A stretch of 64,000 bases of DNA, from the NCBI GenBank assembly GCA_000818945.1, contig KN805377.1, positions 359,051-423,050 on the forward strand, read 5' to 3'. The notes below the pieces were generated by a model that was given only the letters and a program-made list of their open reading frames with translations, did not search any database and was not told the origin of the DNA. This DNA comes from Schizochytrium sp. CCTCC M209059. Its lineage: Eukaryota; Sar; Bigyra; Thraustochytrida; Thraustochytriidae. Positions 50,272-61,544 of this stretch are shown one piece after another. Position 1 is the stretch's first letter. Every line of letters begins with the position of its first letter. The position numbers were made by a program, and so were the translations under genes.

Positions 50272-52846
50272 ATGAATCTGCTCAACCAGGTAGTCGAGGA
50301 CCAACGCTTTCTCGAAGCGCAATCCGCCATCTCTCGCTTTGCGATCTACCGCACCAAGAGACAGCTGACATATTCGAACCTGCAAAATCTGCTGGCGAAT
50401 TTTCGCATAAATCTCAAGGCAGATGCTATCCTGGCGAGCTCTGTAAAGAGGTCGCTGTTTTGGAGGTATCTTCGTGATGAGAACCTCTTGCAGCTTCTTT
50501 TGTGCTACGAAGATTGCCAAGAGGCCAAGCTGCGTATTTATGGCAGCTCTTTATTATCTCTCTTGCGGCACATTGGCCTCTCGTATTTGACCCCGGGCAA
50601 GCCATATTACATTGGAGATGAAGGTGCAGAGTCTGTTGATCAGCTCGACAGAGAAATTGCTGCCTACGTTGAGGCAGGCGCGGCGGTTCGGGTTCCGCCT
50701 TCGCTCGAGATTGTCATGGCGTACCTGTTGGACCGTCTCAATGATCATGTTGGCAACTTCATCGATGGTCCGTACGGCCACATGCTTGCAAGTTTTGAAA
50801 ACTACGCACTAAAACCAAGAGTTATGCGCGACTTCGAAAAGCTGCGTCTCCTTGGCGAGGGCGGCTTTGGTAAAGTTCACGCCGTTCGTGTTGTGTAAGT
50901 TTTCTCCCGTTTGGGTCAGTCGCCCTTGTTCGATTCGCCAAGTTCGTGTACTAACTCTCTCTTTGCTTGTGTTTAACAACCGTCAACAAACTCGCGTGTG
51001 TCCCGATAAACGTTTCATCTGTGCGTCGTTCGCTTGCATTGTTGTTTGCATGCTTGCACACATCATCTTCGATACTTTTCACAGAGACACGAACGCCGTT
51101 TGGGCATTGAAAGAAATGAATAAAATCAAGGTCATCACAAAAAAGAGGCTCAACACGGTGATTGCAGAAGCCAGTATCCTGCGCAAGGTCGATTATCCCT
51201 TTGTGGCCCGCGTGCATCAAGTATTTCAAGACGAAGTGAGCATTTATTTCCTCCTGGACATTTTGCCCGGCGGTGAACTCAAGTTTCATTTACGACGCAT
51301 GCCAGTAGTCCCGCACGAGGTTGCGCAGTTCTGGATGGCATGTCTCGTTCTCGGAATCGGCTATCTCCATTCACGACACATTATACATCGCGACCTCAAG
51401 CCTTCAAACTGCTTGCTCGATGGCAGTGGCTATGTGGTAATTAGTGACTTTGGACTTAGCGTCACAGCCGACTCGGCAGAAGCCCTTCGACATGATCAGT
51501 GTTGCGGTACGCCTGGCTATATCGCTCCCGAAATGTATCTTGGGCCTTGCTGGGACCGGCGGCGTCCTACAGAGGTGAAGAAAAAAAGCAGTGTGACGCG
51601 CAAGTCCACCTGGCTGACCACCTTTCAGTCGTCAATGCGCGCCTTCACGTCCAAGTCTGCCAGAATTGATGCTTTTGACCCCAGTAACGCACAGCTGGCT
51701 CGCGGCGCAGCAAACTCTTCTAGGGCAGATACCGCAGGTACGCGGCGTCATTTTACGGACCCAGCCACTGTGGACGAGAAGCAGCGAATGCCCCTCACCG
51801 TGAATACCCAAAAAGCTGACACTGGCACACTGACGCAGCAGGAACAACAGCTTCATCATCAGCAGCAGCGGCAGCAACTGGCTTCACCGCCATACGATCC
51901 TGCTTCACCCGTGAACCCATTGCTCACATCTCCAGGATCGCCATCTCCTGCTTCGCCTGGTGTTGTGGGTTCTCCGCTTTCGCCGAATGTAGCCATTGGA
52001 AGCGCGAATGGCCAGTATGGGGCCGCAGGAGCGAGCTTTAGAGGCACCGCCGCGGATCTCATGCAGCCTCTCTTTAATGACAGCGGCAAGGGAGGAGCAG
52101 TACAGGCTGGGCAGACTGGACAACCAGCCATGGCGCTCAGTTTCAATACCGAGGCACCGCGGCGTCTATCGGACCCAGACCGCCTCCCACGGTATCCGAA
52201 TTACGGTGTTTCCGTCGACTGGTTCGCATTGGGCGTTATTCTTCACCAGTTCTACTGTCTCGGGCGCATGCCTTTCACACGCGGGCCCAAACGCTCGCAC
52301 CGCACGCTACTGAAAAACATGGTCATGGGTAAAGTACGATGGTCAGAGTCTGCTCTGCAGTGCGCAGAGCGGAATCGCAACGAGCTTCACCGACGCACGA
52401 AAGAGCCTGGTCGCGCAGAGAAGCCCATTGTCGGTCTCACCTATGAAGCACAGGACCTCGTGCACAAGCTTTTGCATCATGACCCCGAAAGCCGGCTCGG
52501 TTGCGGCCCGCGGGGTGTCCGTGAAATTATGGAACATCCCTTTTTTGATGGAATTGACTGGGACAAGCTCGAGAAGCGACACATCGTGCCGCCCTTTGTT
52601 CCGAGCGCAACCTCTGTCAATGCTGAATTTCAGCCCAATGACTATGATCCGGGCGAGCCTACGAAAAAAGAAAAACGCAAATCGTCCATGCTCACTGACG
52701 AACATCATCGCGCTTCTTTCAAGGATCTCGAGTACGTTCGACCCGAGACCCTCTTTGAGGAGCTCATTGGCTGTCAGATTGATTTTGAGATCAATCAGAA
52801 TGACCAAGGTCGCCGCAAGCACCAACCACCGTGTTGCATCATGTAA
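50272..52846 (+). CDS. RGS-like/AGC-family protein kinase with C-terminal CaaX box (GRK-like)
   Basis: Joined from 50272-50894 and 51085-52846, giving 794 residues. The N-terminal helical region (about 15-185) resembles the RGS-homology part of GRKs. The kinase begins at LRLLGEGGFGKVHAVRVV (190-207) and continues after the intron with DTNAVWALKEMNK. Catalytic motifs are HRDLKPSN (about 309), DFG (about 327) and GTPGYIAPE (about 348-356). An insertion of about 210 residues, Gln/Ser/Pro-rich, separates this from VSVDWFALGV. The AGC tail (RLGCGPRGVREIMEHPFF) follows. The chain ends CCIM, a CaaX sequence for farnesylation as in membrane-targeted GRKs. GRKs phosphorylate activated 7TM receptors. 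This architecture is inferred; other AGC kinases with N-terminal helical domains remain possible. Confidence 0.85.
50895..51084 (+). other. Intron of the RGS/AGC kinase gene
   Basis: The donor is GTAAGT and the acceptor ends TTTTCACAG. Retention would stop at once (TAA at 50896), and splicing gives VV joined to DTNAVWALK in frame, restoring a kinase Lys loop. Confidence 0.9.
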
Positions 52847-53131
52847 CGAACCAGATTTTTCCTTTTTCCTCCTGTCAGAAGGTCGGTCGTGTTGTACTAT
52901 TGTTGAAGCATCTTGCATTTTGTCCTTTTGCGCTGCGTTGCGATTTCTGACCTCGCTCGTCATCTTGTACCGCGACCCATTGCTGAACTTGAGTTTCATT
53001 TTCAGCATCATCAGCTGCAGACAGCAAGAAGAAGAATGCGAACTTTTCTCCGGTTGGTCGTTAGTGAGCGCCGGTCACGGTCACGGTCACTAACGATTAG
53101 CCACCCAGCAAAACGAGAACCTCCTGGCACG
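52847..53131. other. Short spacer and leader
   Basis: This holds the 3' flank of the kinase and the leader of the TIR-like/TPR gene. GGTCACGGTCACGGTCAC repeats lie near 53073-53091. Confidence 0.4.
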
Positions 53132-55126
53132 ATGAAGCAAGGGAACGTGAAGAGTGGCGGCGATGCGACGGGAGCGCTGGCGGCGGCTGCGCCGCAGGCC
53201 GCGGCCGCAGCGCCGGCGCAGCTTGCTTTTAACGAGCGCATAGATGGTTTCGAGCACACCGACACAACGAGGAAGATCATTAGTTTTCAAGGAATCAGCC
53301 TGCGCGCTCTGCGCGAAACGCTAGAGAGGATGGAGAACGGAGAGCTTGCTCCTGGCGTTGAGTTGTACATTGCCACACGGGATCTCTCCACGGAAGTCAA
53401 GGCTGGAAGAACGATCATGTGCACGGAGAAAGGTCAGGATGGCAAACCGACGCAAGGAAAAGTGGCCTACGTAGATGCCCCCGTCGACTTCGTCCCGGCA
53501 CGAGACGCCACGTACAAGCCTCGAAGCGAATGGACTACCGAAGACATTGCCGAGTACATTGTCATCCCGAGGACAAAAGACTGGCAAAAGACACCGTTTT
53601 ACTTTAATCTACCCGAGTTCAGAGATAGTGACGCCGGGAAAGAGTTTGCTGGATATTTTGTGAGTCAAGCCCGCAAGTGCCGGTTTGGAGATCTAGTCAG
53701 GGCACTGGAAAGCCGACTTCGTAACGAACCTGATGACCAAAAGTACGTATGGCTCGATATCATCAGTGCCAACCAGCCCGTTCTCACGGCTGCCGCTTCC
53801 GATGTTCCGTCCGAGATTGGACGAATCAAGAAGTGGATGATCATTTACGGATTGCATGTGGCGCTGAAAAACTTTGAAAAGCTCTTGCTTTTCTTTGACT
53901 CGTGGGAGACCCCTGCACCTCTGCAACGCACGTGGTGTGTGTGGGAAATTTACGGCGCTGCCATGTATAAACGCGACTTCGAGGTTGTTCTGGCTCCGGG
54001 TCAGGAAATGTCGTTCGCGCGTGTTCTGCACAACAATCCCGAAATTCTCTCCCGACTCGCCGTTGGCTTGGACATGCGACGCTCAGAAACGTCGCAGATG
54101 AGCGACAAGAAACTCATTGACGAGGTCATTGAGGAGCGCATCAAAGGCGGCTTCACGACACTCAATGTCAAAGTCAGCGAACACGTTCGCCACTGGATTG
54201 CTCAAATTGCGATCGCGCTCATCAAGTGGTGTCGAGAAGAGCTGCCAAAGCAGAGGAATGCACGTGATAGCTCAGCACATCTCACTACGACTCTCTCGCG
54301 TGTTGCGGATCTCTTCCAGCAGCTTGGAGACTTTACTCGAGCAGAGGCCTTCGCTATTGAAGCGCTCCAGCGAATGCAAGCAAGCAGTGATTACGGCGAG
54401 CTTCCTCAGGCGATCCAACGTTCGAATGTTGCCAGCATCCAGGATGAACTCGAAAAGCTTGCAGCCGCACGGACAAACTACGAAGCAGCGCTGGTGACAT
54501 TTCGTATCTTGGATGATCGTAAACTTGTTGCCGAAACGCTTGCCCACCTCGGTTACATTCGTCAGCGCCAACAGGAAAACCTCGAGACTGTTAGCAAATT
54601 TTATCGCGAGGCGCTCGAGATATATGAAAACGAGCTCGGCTCTCAAGATAAGGCGGCAATTGGGCAGCTCAAGGTCAAAATGGCTGACGTTCACGCTGCC
54701 AAAGAGCAATTTGAAGCTGCCAAGGAGGTTCTCTTGGATGCAAAGCAGTACCTTGAGCAAGTCTATCCGCCACAGAGTCAGCACAATGTACCACTCTTGG
54801 CAGGTCTTGCGGAAGCCCATCGCGGTCTTGGCGAGCTTTCCGATGCATCTCGCGAAATGAAAAAGGCGCTTAAAATTTGCTCCGAGGTTTACGGGCCTCT
54901 GCATCCAAAGACAGCCGGGTGTCATCGAGATCTAGCGGAAATTCTCTGTGAGCTAGGTCAATTACGTGACGCGCATAGTCACCTTCACCTCGCAATGGAT
55001 CTTTTTCAAAAAGCAGGGTACACATTGGCGAGTTTTGAATTTCGTGCATGCGTTCAAAACATGATGGATCTTCAGAAAAAGTGTAATGAGGTGGAAACTC
55101 GTCGCTCCGCGAATGCGCGAAGGTAA
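53132..55126 (+). CDS. TIR-like domain protein with C-terminal TPR array
   Basis: The product is 664 residues from ATG 53132, opening with an Ala-rich stretch. At about 175-300 lies a domain with features YFVSQARKCRFGDLVRALES, YVWLDIISANQP, and RTWCVWEIYGAAM. The last resembles the TIR signature with Trp-Cys and the catalytic-type Glu. The domain also occurs in other protist TPR proteins known to me only by pattern. TPR repeats in the kinesin-light-chain style cover about 385-640 (ADLFQQLGDFTRAEAFAIEA, AHLGYIRQRQ, AGLAEAHRGLGELSDASREM, GPLHPKTAGCHRDLAEIL). The combination suggests a signalling or defence-type scaffold. No membrane segment. Confidence 0.75.
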   Translation: MKQGNVKSGGDATGALAAAAPQAAAAAPAQLAFNERIDGFEHTDTTRKIISFQGISLRALRETLERMENGELAPGVELYIATRDLSTEVKAGRTIMCTEKGQDGKPTQGKVAYVDAPVDFVPARDATYKPRSEWTTEDIAEYIVIPRTKDWQKTPFYFNLPEFRDSDAGKEFAGYFVSQARKCRFGDLVRALESRLRNEPDDQKYVWLDIISANQPVLTAAASDVPSEIGRIKKWMIIYGLHVALKNFEKLLLFFDSWETPAPLQRTWCVWEIYGAAMYKRDFEVVLAPGQEMSFARVLHNNPEILSRLAVGLDMRRSETSQMSDKKLIDEVIEERIKGGFTTLNVKVSEHVRHWIAQIAIALIKWCREELPKQRNARDSSAHLTTTLSRVADLFQQLGDFTRAEAFAIEALQRMQASSDYGELPQAIQRSNVASIQDELEKLAAARTNYEAALVTFRILDDRKLVAETLAHLGYIRQRQQENLETVSKFYREALEIYENELGSQDKAAIGQLKVKMADVHAAKEQFEAAKEVLLDAKQYLEQVYPPQSQHNVPLLAGLAEAHRGLGELSDASREMKKALKICSEVYGPLHPKTAGCHRDLAEILCELGQLRDAHSHLHLAMDLFQKAGYTLASFEFRACVQNMMDLQKKCNEVETRRSANARR

Positions 55127-55930
55127 GGTAAGCAATAGTTTATCACGGTTCTTTGCTGCGCAAGAGTTCAACAAATATAGAAAAAAAAAAAGAACAAGGA
55201 ATAGTAAGCTTCGGAGAAATGCAAACGCAGAAGTGCAACGCAGCCTATGTATGCTTCTTCTACCGTGGCGCGGGCTACGCGGATATATTACGTACAGAAA
55301 TAATCCTATTTTAGAAATCATTCAATCGATTGAACCCTTTCACCCCCTCAACTCCCCTTTCGCGGTCCTCTCTCGGTCCGCTGGAAACAAAAACGAATCG
55401 ACCCGTCTCCGTGTCAAGCCAGCTAGCTAGCTCTTCTTGACGTCCACCCGGCAGTAGTGTTCTCTCGAGAACTCCGGCGCTCACGCGCGCCGAAGTCGAT
55501 CGTCCCTAACCTCGCCCATCCCATTTTTTCCCTCCGCATTTGACCTCCTGCACCGTCGGCCACCACGTGCCGCTTCTTCTCGCTCCCGCGCTAGAGCTCG
55601 CCGCCACCCGTGTCTCCCAGGAAGTGGTCTGCCAGTGCTTTTTCCAGGAAGCGGCGAGCTCCCTGCGTCCACCACTCGTTCGAGGGCTTTTCCCCACGGC
55701 GCCATCTTGAGCCCCTCTTTTTTACTGACTGTTAGTTCCTGAGATGACCTAGGACTGCGATCGACGGTCTCTCGAAATCGCCCTCGTGGCCACCCATCCG
55801 GCGCCGGCGACCGTCGTCCACGCATCGCATGGCATGGCATGGCATGCGTGGCGTGGAATCGCATCCCGCGCCCCGTCCTCCTCGCGCAGCGCGATGCAGT
55901 GCGCGGCGAGGCCAGACCCTTTCGCGTGCG

Positions 55931-55969
55931 GATGGTTGATGGATGGATGAATGGATGGATGGATGGATG
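55931..55969. repeat. ATGG tetranucleotide microsatellite
   Basis: About nine GGAT/ATGG units with one interruption. Confidence 0.9.
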
Positions 55970-56340
55970 CAGGCTCGACGCCCGCGATGTCGCGCGGCAA
56001 AGATTGAATGAAGAAGGCGCGAACGAATGCGACCACGATGAAGAATAAACGAATGACCCTGTCGATTGGTCAATCGCAGGCATGGTCAATCCATTGATTA
56101 AACGCATGCAATGGACGAACGGGAGGCCTGATCGCTAAAACCCCTCATCCCTCCTCGACCCGCAGCGTCCCCGCGCTCCGCGGCCGGGTTTTCGAGACCG
56201 CGGTGGCGAGAAACCCCTCGAGCAGCCGCGGCGTGCTCGACCGAGCCTTTCCTGCGGCCGTTCGAGCCACCAAGCAAGCAGGCAAGCGAGCAAGCCTTCG
56301 AGGCATCGACCGCCACCCAGTTGTCTCCTGCCGCTAAAGC

Positions 56341-56380
56341 CAGAAACAGAAACAGAAACAGAAACAGAAACAGAAACAGA
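56341..56380. repeat. CAGAAA hexanucleotide repeat
   Basis: About six and a half CAGAAA units, followed within 30 bp by a GAAA run (56411-56436). Confidence 0.9.
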
Positions 56381-56674
56381 GAGAAAGCAACGAGGCGGGG
56401 AAGGAGGACTGAAAGAAAGAAAGAAAGAAAGAAAGAGGCGGCGCTTGCTAGCAGCAAAGATCGAATTGGGCGGTCGCGCCGTGGAGAGGTCGGTCGGGCC
56501 CGCGCCGGCGGCCGGAGCGAGCGAGCGCGCGCGCGAGGCAGGCGGGCGGCAGGCCGCGGGGCGCGTGCGGGCGGCGGACGAGCGCGCCGAGCAGCCAGAC
56601 GCGCGGCGGCGTCGGTCGGTGGATTGGGTGATTCGGTGAATTGGCCGATCGATCGGCGCAGCGGACGACCGAAG

Positions 56675-59600
56675 ATGGGCAAGAAGAAGGCCGCCGGCAA
56701 GAAGGCGCCCGCCGCGGCGCCCGCGGCGAAGCAGGATACGCAGGCGCTGCCGAAGAAGGAGGAAAGTCTGTTCAAGGAGCTCGTGCGGCTGCACGAGAAC
56801 AAGCAGTACAAGAAGGCGCTCAAGACGGCAGACACGATCCTCAAGAAATGCCCCGAGCACGGTGAGACCAACGCCATGAAGGGCCTCACGTACAACAGCA
56901 TGGGCGAAAAGGACAAGGCGTTCGAGCTGGCCAAGCTCGGTGTTCGGTATAACCTCAAGAGCGCCGTCTGCTGGCACGTGTATGGCATCATCTACCGCAG
57001 CGAGAAGAACTACAAGGAAGCCATTAAGTGTTTTCAGCGCGCCGTCAGGTTCAACCCGTCTCATCTGCAGATTGTTCGCGAGCTCTCCGTGCTCCAGATT
57101 CAAGTCCGCGACATTCCCGGTTTTACCTCGAGCCGAATGGACCTCGTCCGGCAGCAAGGTGGTCTCCGCAGCAACTGGTTGGGTTATAGGTACGTTCATT
57201 TGCTTACGCGCAGTCCCATCCTTCCCTCTGGAAAAATATGTGTGTGTAAGAGAGAGAGATGCAGAAGACAGAGAGAAAGAGAATGAAAAGGCTTGATCGA
57301 AGCACGTTGCAGGGCTCTTTTCACCCTGGACGTGTCAAAACATAGCCAATACGAATGCGAAAAGAGCATGCATTTTTGGTCGCTGGCGCGATTTCATCAG
57401 TAACCCCCACTCGCGACCCGCATCACCCAATGCACGCACATCACGCTCTGAAACCCTCTCGCGCACCATCTATCTGGTGGTTTTTTATATGCTGTCTCTC
57501 TTTCTCTCTCTTGGGAAGGCCTCGCGGAAGAACAAAGGAAAGGGGGGGGTGAGAAAAGCAGTCGTTGACTAACTCGTGTCTGCTGGATTCCAATCCAACA
57601 GTATCGCCCACCATCTTGCAGGAAACCACAAGATGGCAATCACAATTCTTGATCAATACTTGAGCACTTTGGCGACAGATCGTGAACCCTCGTACGAGGA
57701 GAGCGAGATCCTGTTGTACAAGCTGCAGATTCTCGAGGAAATGGGCGACCAGGAATCAATGATGCAGCTTTTGGATCGGAACTTTTACGAGATTCTTGAT
57801 CGCAACACCTGGCTCGAGAAAAAGGTACAGCTGTACCTGGCGCTAGGTCGCAGGGAAGAGGCGCGGCAATATTTAAGCATTCTTCTCAAGCGCAACCCGG
57901 AGAACCATTTGTACCATCGGGATCTTCAGGTACGTGCATTTGACCTCAACCCTGCAGAAAGGGTCGGAGTGGGTGTGTGAGAAAGAGGGAAGAGAAAACG
58001 CGGGCCTTACTGCCACGACTTGCTGGTCCTCTTTGGGGAATACCGGACGAGTTGCCTCTGTTCCGCGAAAAGTTATGATCTGCTCTTAATTCTCCCTTTG
58101 TCAAGTCGTCCATCTTGACACGGGGAACATGAGCAGGCTACACGCCAAATTTGTTTTCCGGGAACAACGTGGACTAACGAAATTCATTCGTGCTGACGAC
58201 GGTTGACTTTTACAGGCTTGCGCTCTGGAAGTACAGGATTTGGACAGTCTTGAGGAATCAAAGCTTCCCGCAGATTCGATGGAGTACGTTTCTTTGTAGA
58301 TTTACTTCGGTGGATGTGCCGGATGGTGACGGTCGTTACGGAGAACGGGCATATGAGACGCGCGACGTTGCAAATCTGTTTCTTTCGATGATGATAATCT
58401 TCACGTCGCCAAACACGGACAGCCCTCTGCCTCAGAATTGCGATTACGCAATAGAAACCCTCTGGGGGTCAGGTTGTCTTGTTGAGTGAAAATTTGCGCC
58501 CCTGGTGCAGTCTGAGAATTCTTGCTCGTATCCGTCTCGATGCTACGCTCATGATACGATTACACACGTTCGGCATTTTCTTTCCCATCCGGTGTCCTTC
58601 TTTTCTTCGATAGCATTGAGAGCACAAGACTGACCTGCTTCTTTTCTTACGACACTTTGTTGCGTCTTCTCTTTTTATTTTTACACGCACAGTCTTTCCG
58701 ATGAGCAGATCTCCAAGCTTTCCGCGGAGTACGATGAGCTTTTTGCATCCATGAAGCGAAAGCCTAGTTCGTTGGGCCGAATTCCCATGGGATACCTGCG
58801 TGGCGATGGTTTCCGGAAGCATACGGACACCTTTTTGCGTGCATCTCTGCGCAAGGGTATTCCCGCTGTGTTTTCTTCGCTCCGTCCTATTTACAAGCAG
58901 GCACTTCGTGAGAATCCTGCGGTGTCTGAGCAAGTTAGGAAGGCTGCGGCGGAGCGCGTCCAAATCATTGGCGAGCTCGTGGAGGGCTACGTCGAGAGCT
59001 TGGACAGTGTCGAGACTCTGCCGGAATCGTCCGACAAGGAGGCTCCTACCACCAAACTCTGGGCGCTCTTCTTTCTCGCGCAGCATTACGACATGCTTGG
59101 TGAGCAGGTACGTTAGTTTTGTGAAGGGATGTAAGATGGTGCCATTGTAAACACGAAGCGAGTCAGCGCAGAGCAGCAAGCAAGGAAAGAAGGTCAGAAT
59201 CCCGCGGGAGGAAAAAACATCACAGACCTGTTCTGAATTTCTTTGAGGAGCATTATCAACTTTAGCATTCTGATGGGCTCTCTGCACCTTTTTTTCCCCT
59301 GCGCAATTGCTCGCGCCCGCTTATGTTTACAATGGTGTTACTCCTTTCGGGACTAGAGGTGATGTGTTTGCGTGATCGAACGACAGCACGAGCTAACAAA
59401 ACCGAGCAATGCAACTTGTGTTGTTATGCTGTTGTACCATATTTCCACAGGAAAAAGCTTTGGAGCTGATTGAGCGTGCCATCGAGCACACGCCCACGAC
59501 CTTGGATCTCTTTGTGGTAAGTGAGCCCTTTGTTGCGAACCAACAGATAATGGATTGGTGCATGCAGGACGTTGAATCATGCAGCGAATTGGTGGCTGGG

Positions 59601-61332
59601 GCACTTGGATATGAAGGCAAAAATTCTATTCTACACCTTTAGAGCGGCGGATTTAATGTCATCCGTCAGTGAAAACAATTGTGACGCTGATCCTTTCCCA
59701 CACCATATTCGCTGGTCCGCGTTGTTTTTGCATCGTCCATCTTATTTGTTTTTGCAAAAAGAGAGTATTCGGAACGACGAGTCTAACGTTTTGTGCAACG
59801 TTTCTTCTTTCACCACACAGGTCAAGGGTCGTATTCTCAAGCATGCTGGTGATATGCAAGGTGCAGCCGACGCTGTCGAAGCAGGCCGCGAGCTTGATCT
59901 TGCTGACAAGTGGATCAACTCGAAGGCCACCAAGTATCATCTGCGTGCGGGGCGCATCGCCAAGGCCGAGGACGTCGTTGGTCTCTTTACCAAACACGAG
60001 GGTGATAGCCGCGGGTACCTCAAGGAGATGCAGGCCATGTGGTTCGAAAAGGAGATTGCGCGCTCGTTTTCGCGCGCCAAGGACTTGCAAATGGCTCTCA
60101 AGTTTTATGCCGCCATTGTTGAACACTTTGACGACTTTGAGGAAGACCAGCTCGAGTTTCACCTCTATTGCCTGCGCAAGGCTACGATGCGCGCATATCT
60201 TTCGACTTTGAGGCTCGAAGACACTATTCGTGGCCACCCCTCGTTTAGTGAGGCGGCGCATGGACAGCTTTCGTGCCTTTTGGCCCTGCACGACCGTCCG
60301 CAGGATTACCAAGCTATTGTCGAGGAAGCCAAGAAGAATGCCCCGACGGGTATCGATGCTGCAGGCGATGGCTCAAACGGTGGCGCCGAGTCGGGCAAGT
60401 CGAGTGAGCCAGACTACTCGGGCATGTCTGCGGCGGAGAAGAAGAAGGCCAAGGCGAAGGCACGCAAGGAAGAAGCGCGTCGCAAAAAGGAACAAGAGGA
60501 AAATGCCGCCAACGCAGACAAGGACGAGGCCGATGAGACCGGCAAGAGCAAGAAGCGCTCAGTGGCGGCAGACAAGGATCCCAAGGGCGCTAAACTGCTG
60601 GCTGATCAGGCTGCGGCGCCGCTGGATACTGCGCACGCGCTTTGTGAGGTACTGCGCAAGTTTGCACCGCACCGCTCGCTCGCTCAGCTCGATATCTTTG
60701 ACGTAGAGGTTCGTCGTGGCAAGATGCTTCAGGCTTTTCGAGCCTTGTGCGCCGCTGCGGAGACGGCTCCGGGTGGCGCCCAAAACCCTTTGGTTTTTGC
60801 ACGATTAGCTCCATTCTTGCACTTTGTGCAGGCAGGCAAGATTACCTATGCACCCTGGGTTAGCAAGTCCACGTGCGCCGCCGATGTGAACACTCCCGTT
60901 GACGTGGCCCTTGAGTTGGACCCTGCGGTCAAGACATGCATCGAGTCGCTAGCCTCGAAGTTGATGCAAGAGCCTGCTGGAGCCGCGGCGAAAACTTTCT
61001 TCGATAAGCACAGCGCTTCCGAGTCCCTGGAGGCTCGTATTGCCGCTGCCAAGGCCCTCATCTGTGTGGAGGCCCAGACTGGCGATGCGGCGACGAAGAC
61101 GCTCCGTGCGATTGTGAGCAAACTCCCGGAAAAGGCCCGCTTTAAGGATCTGGCCGACATGCACGAAGCGCTTGGCGCGCTCGCCGCGCCCGATGCGCTC
61201 TTGAGCGAGCTTGAGGAGGCGATCAAGGTCAAATTCCCGCGCAGTTCGCTCGCTATTCCGTCGCCCGATTTTGGCGTCGAGACGGACAAGGGAGAAGAAG
61301 CTGGCGACAAGGCCGCCGATGTTGAGGGCTGA
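56675..61332 (+). CDS. NAA15: N-terminal acetyltransferase A auxiliary subunit NAA15 homologue, six exons
   Basis: Joined from 56675-57189, 57602-57929, 58216-58283, 58693-59107, 59451-59516 and 59821-61332, giving 967 residues in frame. All donors are GTACGT or GTAAGT, and acceptors end CAG. The chain is a TPR superhelix: LFKELVRLHENKQYKKAL at the start, YNLKSAVCWHVYGIIYRSEKN, RRLP-like GYLRGDGFRKH, KLWALFFLAQHYDMLGEQ, INSKATKYHLRAGRIAKAE and MQAMWFEKEIARSF. A charged Lys/Glu/Ala segment (about 640-700) and a C-terminal helical part follow. NAA15 anchors NAA10 at the ribosome for co-translational N-terminal acetylation of proteins. The human protein has about 866 residues. It is by far the most intron-rich gene of the window. 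Confidence 0.93.
57190..57601 (+). other. NAA15 intron 1
   Basis: Donor GTACGT, acceptor ends CAACAG. Joins GY to SIAHHLAGN in frame. Confidence 0.9.
57930..58215 (+). other. NAA15 intron 2
   Basis: Donor GTACGT, acceptor ends TTTACAG. Joins HRDLQ to ACALEVQ. The first bases resemble those of intron 1. Confidence 0.85.
58284..58692 (+). other. NAA15 intron 3
   Basis: Donor GTACGT inside ATGGAGTACGTT, acceptor ends CGCACAG. Joins PADSM to DLSDEQISKL. Restores phase. Confidence 0.8.
59108..59450 (+). other. NAA15 intron 4
   Basis: Donor GTACGT, acceptor ends TTCCACAG. Joins MLGEQ to EKALELIERAI. Confidence 0.9.
59517..59820 (+). other. NAA15 intron 5
   Basis: Donor GTAAGT, acceptor ends CCACACAG. 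Joins LDLFV to VKGRILKHAGD. Confidence 0.9.
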
Positions 61333-61544
61333 ATTGAAATAGTGGAGTTGTACCAAAATGTTGTCTTGCTTCTTGACTCGTTTCTTTTTGTTCATTATTC
61401 TTGCCAGTCGGCCAGCGTGGCGACACCGACATGTAACGCAATGTTTGTGCGACGTGGGCAAACTTCTCCTTTTACGCTCCAAAAAGGAAAGGAAGGAAAA
61501 GAAAAGAAAGCAAAATTCTATGCGATTGTTGATGTTGATGTTGG

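Larger units (their letters stand above)
55127..56674. other. Intergenic region with several simple repeats
   Basis: The stretch contains ATGG repeats at 55931-55969, CAGAAA repeats at 56341-56380, GAAA repeats at 56411-56436 and CAAGC units at 56270-56300. Open frames on the minus strand at 55480-57200 are antisense shadows of low-complexity sequence. It includes the presumed NAA15 promoter. Confidence 0.5.
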
